This document shows, one piece after another, positions 62,110 through 64,000 of a stretch of 64,000 nucleotides of DNA; the first letter of the stretch is position 1; each line of letters starts with the position of its first letter. Source of the stretch: Martinezella lusitana (GTDB lineage Bacteria > Pseudomonadota > Alphaproteobacteria > Rhizobiales > Rhizobiaceae); NCBI RefSeq assembly GCF_900094565.1, contig NZ_FMAF01000015.1:81738-145737 (forward strand), read 5' to 3'. Both the position numbers and the translations under genes were made by a program. The notes beneath the pieces are model-generated. The model had not been told where the DNA came from. It ran no database searches and saw nothing but the letters and a program-made list of their open reading frames with translations.

Positions 62110-62481
62110 TCAGTTTCCCAAAAGCATCGTGGCCATTGCGTTTGCGATGGCGTGATCGCCGTAAGGCTTCGAGAAGAATTGGCTTCCCTCAGGAAGGCTG
62201 CTCTCTTTGAGGATGGCCCTGCCGGAAGCAACGATCAATTTTACCGGCGGCCATCGGCTACGGATGTAGTGGGAGAGCTTGATGCCGTCCATCGTTCCGG
62301 GCATTTCCACGTCGGTGAAGACGAGGTCGATATCGGCCCTCGATTCCAGAATGCGAATTGCCTCGTCGGCGTTGCTTGCCTCGAGCGCCTCGTAGCCGGC
62401 GGATCGGACCAGGTCGATGGCGCCCATTCGAATTAGCGCGCTGTCTTCGACCACCAGGATGACCGCCTTGCCATTAAACAT
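62110..62481 (-). CDS. Single-domain response regulator (CheY-like)
   Basis: A 123-residue stand-alone receiver. The phosphoacceptor is Asp57 in DLVFTDVEMPG, the acidic pocket is VEDS (about 11-14), and the conserved lysine is in FFSKPYG. There is no output domain, so it must act by protein contact or as a phosphate sink. It follows the kinase gene by 70 bases, and that gap carries a match to the alphaproteobacterial stress sigma (EcfG) promoter, so it is probably a stress-induced partner of that kinase, as in other general stress response circuits. Confidence 0.88.
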   Translation of the reverse strand: MFNGKAVILVVEDSALIRMGAIDLVRSAGYEALEASNADEAIRILESRADIDLVFTDVEMPGTMDGIKLSHYIRSRWPPVKLIVASGRAILKESSLPEGSQFFSKPYGDHAIANAMATMLLGN

Positions 62482-62527
62482 ATGTCACTCGGTTTTGTGT
62501 GAGCCGGGAACCCTGGACTCAGTTGAT

Positions 62528-62552
62528 AACGTTTCGGTGAAAGGTCAGTTCC
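62528..62552 (-). promoter_or_regulatory. EcfG-type general stress promoter (GGAAC-N16-CGTT)
   Basis: On the minus strand GGAAC (62552-62548) is followed by exactly 16 bases and CGTT (62531-62528), the alphaproteobacterial EcfG/RpoE2 consensus. The -10 lies 46 bases before the response-regulator start. The -35 overlaps the last base of the kinase stop codon. Confidence 0.65.
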
Positions 62553-63604
62553 TATGCGGCCGCTGGGATTCTGGTTCGACGGTCGGCATCCCCGCGATGA
62601 CTGATGATCACTGCGGTTCCTGGGCTTGCGTCGTTCAACTTAATCTCACCCTGTAGGTTCCGGGCGAGGGCCTCGACGATGCCTGTGCCTAGTCCAGCCT
62701 TGGCAGCAACACTGCCATTGGGCATGCCTACGCCATCGTCAGCTACCGAAAGTGTCCAGTCGCTGCCGGTCGAGCGATAGTCGATCGCGATCCTTCCCGT
62801 CTGCTGGTCTATAAAGGCGTGTTTGAGAGCGTTGATCACCAATTCGGTCACGATAAGCCCCAGGCTGACGGAGACGTCCGCTTCGACGACGCTGTCATCC
62901 ACCGTCACCGATATCGAGAACCGGCTCTCGTCAGCAATCATCGATGCGCCGAGGCTCTCGCAAAGCTGGGTGAAATAGCTACGAAGTTCGACATTACCGC
63001 CGCTCGATGTCGAGAGTTGTCGCTGAACGGCCGCAATCGACATCACTCGGTGATGGGCGTTGTGAAGATGTCCGCGCGCTTCCTCCGACTGCACCCGACG
63101 TGCACTCTGCATAAGGACGCTCGCAATGATCTGAAGGCTATTTGCGACGCGATGCTGGACTTCCTGTATCAGGATGGCTTTGTCCCGGACGAGGTCATCT
63201 TTCAGTTTTGCTTCGGCGCGCGCGTCGGTCACGTCGGAGAGGGCCACCAGCAGGCGGATATGGTCCTTGTTGCCGTCGTCAAGGATTTGCGCATTGACGA
63301 CCAGTTGGCGTGTCTTCTGGTTTGGCCGCATAAGGTCAATTTCGTAGGCCTCAATCATCGCGCTTCCGGCTGCCGTCGCCTTCAGAAGAGAAGTGAGCTT
63401 GGGCATCGCCCATTCGCCGTTTCCAAGCTCACTCAGCGCCCTGCCGGGAATTGTCGCAGGATCGATCTCGAAGGTTCGGCAAAACGATGTGCTCGCCGCG
63501 ATGACCTTCTGGTCTGCAGACAGGAACAGTAACGGCTCGTTTGATGAAACCACGACGGCAAGCGTACTCGCTGCCTCGAAATGGGCAATCGGTTCTTTGG
63601 ACAT
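62552..63604 (-). CDS. Sensor histidine kinase, HisKA_2 type, with PAS-like domain
   Basis: A 350-residue soluble kinase. The amino part (about 15-130) is PAS-like (LLFLSADQKVIAAS near 25), followed by the HisKA_2 dimerisation helix with phosphorylated His151 in LIQEVQHRVANSLQIIASVL, and an HATPase domain with LIVTELVINALKHAF and DDGVGMPNG. ATG 63604 is chosen (GAGGG upstream); earlier in-frame starts at 63649 and 63616 are possible. No membrane segment is seen, so the signal is cytoplasmic, perhaps a bound cofactor. The neighbouring receiver is its likely partner. Confidence 0.88.
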   Translation of the reverse strand: MSKEPIAHFEAASTLAVVVSSNEPLLFLSADQKVIAASTSFCRTFEIDPATIPGRALSELGNGEWAMPKLTSLLKATAAGSAMIEAYEIDLMRPNQKTRQLVVNAQILDDGNKDHIRLLVALSDVTDARAEAKLKDDLVRDKAILIQEVQHRVANSLQIIASVLMQSARRVQSEEARGHLHNAHHRVMSIAAVQRQLSTSSGGNVELRSYFTQLCESLGASMIADESRFSISVTVDDSVVEADVSVSLGLIVTELVINALKHAFIDQQTGRIAIDYRSTGSDWTLSVADDGVGMPNGSVAAKAGLGTGIVEALARNLQGEIKLNDASPGTAVIISHRGDADRRTRIPAAA

Positions 63605-63695
63605 GAAAATGGCCCTCATGGGCCGAAAACTCGCGTAGCGAATCATCACTCGGCAGGAGCGCCGTCAATACAAACCTTAGAATGACGCTCTAGCA

Positions 63696-64000
63696 CTACT
63701 TTGGCAGAATTGAATTTAGGTTCATTTGGAACCTGATACGGCAGTGTGGACATCGTTGTGGTGGATGGTGGTTTGAGAGTGCGGCTATGACGGCACGCCG
63801 GACAGCTGGCAGTGTCGGCTTAGGCGGGCCGTGCCTCTTTCTTTTTTTCCCGCTTTGCCTTGTTGAGGCGCTGATGCTGAAGAAAGGCATAGGCAATCAT
63901 CGTCATCAACGCGTGTCGGTGTAGGCCCTGCCATGATCGGCCTTCAAAGTGATCGAGGCCGAGTTCTTCCTTCATCTGCTGATGGGCCTGCTCGCAGACC
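63696..64000 (-). mobile_element. IS701-family transposase, 3' end (partial, frame interrupted)
   Basis: The edge of the window carries the last 59 codons of a DDE transposase in frame (HQQMKEELGLDHFEGRSWQG, then HRHALMTMIAYAFLQ), ending at 63820. The family normally continues with a segment like PPKPTLPAVRRA and CPHC; that sequence is present but in another frame (63696-63835), separated by a run of seven A (63842-63848). The gene has either an indel or relies on slippage. The remainder of the element is outside the window. Between 63605 and 63695 nothing is seen. Confidence 0.75.

Noticed and set aside
62511..62535. GGAAC followed by CGTT on the plus strand
   Set aside because: The spacer is 18 bases before CGTT, and no plus-strand gene follows; the minus-strand match with 16 bases is the convincing one.

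Overview
The window reads as a piece of a plasmid or megaplasmid from a Rhizobium-group alphaproteobacterium. The G+C-rich coding, the Ti/Sym-type relaxase gene traA with divergent traC and traD, the dense packing of ABC importers beside small catabolic operons, an EcfG-type stress promoter, HWE/HisKA_2-type signalling and several decayed insertion sequences all fit that group. No rRNA, tRNA, CRISPR or replication genes were seen. Genus is inferred from gene content only.

Layout. 1-1,140: end of a polar amino acid importer (binding protein and partial permease). 1,575-11,066: one minus-strand locus with a fused DppD/DppF ATPase, a MarR regulator, an SDR, two DAO-family flavin oxidoreductases, an oligopeptide-type binding protein and two permeases; it looks like uptake and oxidation of an amino-acid-like or opine-like compound. 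11,310-17,557: scar of mobile DNA, with an IS6 remnant, a traD-traC / traA mobilisation module lacking traG, traF, traB and traH, and a decayed HlyD-type secretion gene. 17,590-26,490: a PotABCD-like importer divergent from a GntR/FCD regulator, followed by a class III aminotransferase, a ThDP enzyme and an SDR; near-identical 16-bp palindromes lie on both sides of the regulator gene. 26,511-31,367: an atypical response regulator, an L,D-transpeptidase, serA and a cold-shock gene with its own promoter, leader and terminator, then two small basic proteins. 31,655-34,362: IS3 remnant, a GlcD-like flavin dehydrogenase and an EthD-like protein.

34,375-47,353 is the most unusual part. A second oligopeptide-type importer is divergent from an operon encoding an SRPBCC protein, an acyl-CoA synthetase, an Ohr peroxidase, a thiolase-fold protein without the usual catalytic cysteine, a DUF35-SDR fusion whose SDR part has lost its catalytic residues, and a metal-dependent cyclase/hydrolase. 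A MarR-type regulator and a racemase-superfamily protein without the two expected cysteines complete it. The pairing of a thiolase-fold protein with a DUF35 partner recalls the Ltp2-ChsH2 retro-aldolase of steroid side-chain breakdown, so I infer an undescribed CoA-dependent catabolic pathway.

47,860-59,267 is a sugar locus: an SDR and an aldose 1-epimerase divergent from araFGH (L-arabinose importer), a DgoR-like GntR regulator, then ytfQRT-yjfF (galactofuranose importer). Together these would suit growth on plant arabinogalactan sugars. 59,598-64,000: a GGDEF-EAL protein, a single-domain response regulator with an EcfG-type promoter, a HisKA_2-type histidine kinase, and the 3' end of an IS701-family transposase at the edge.
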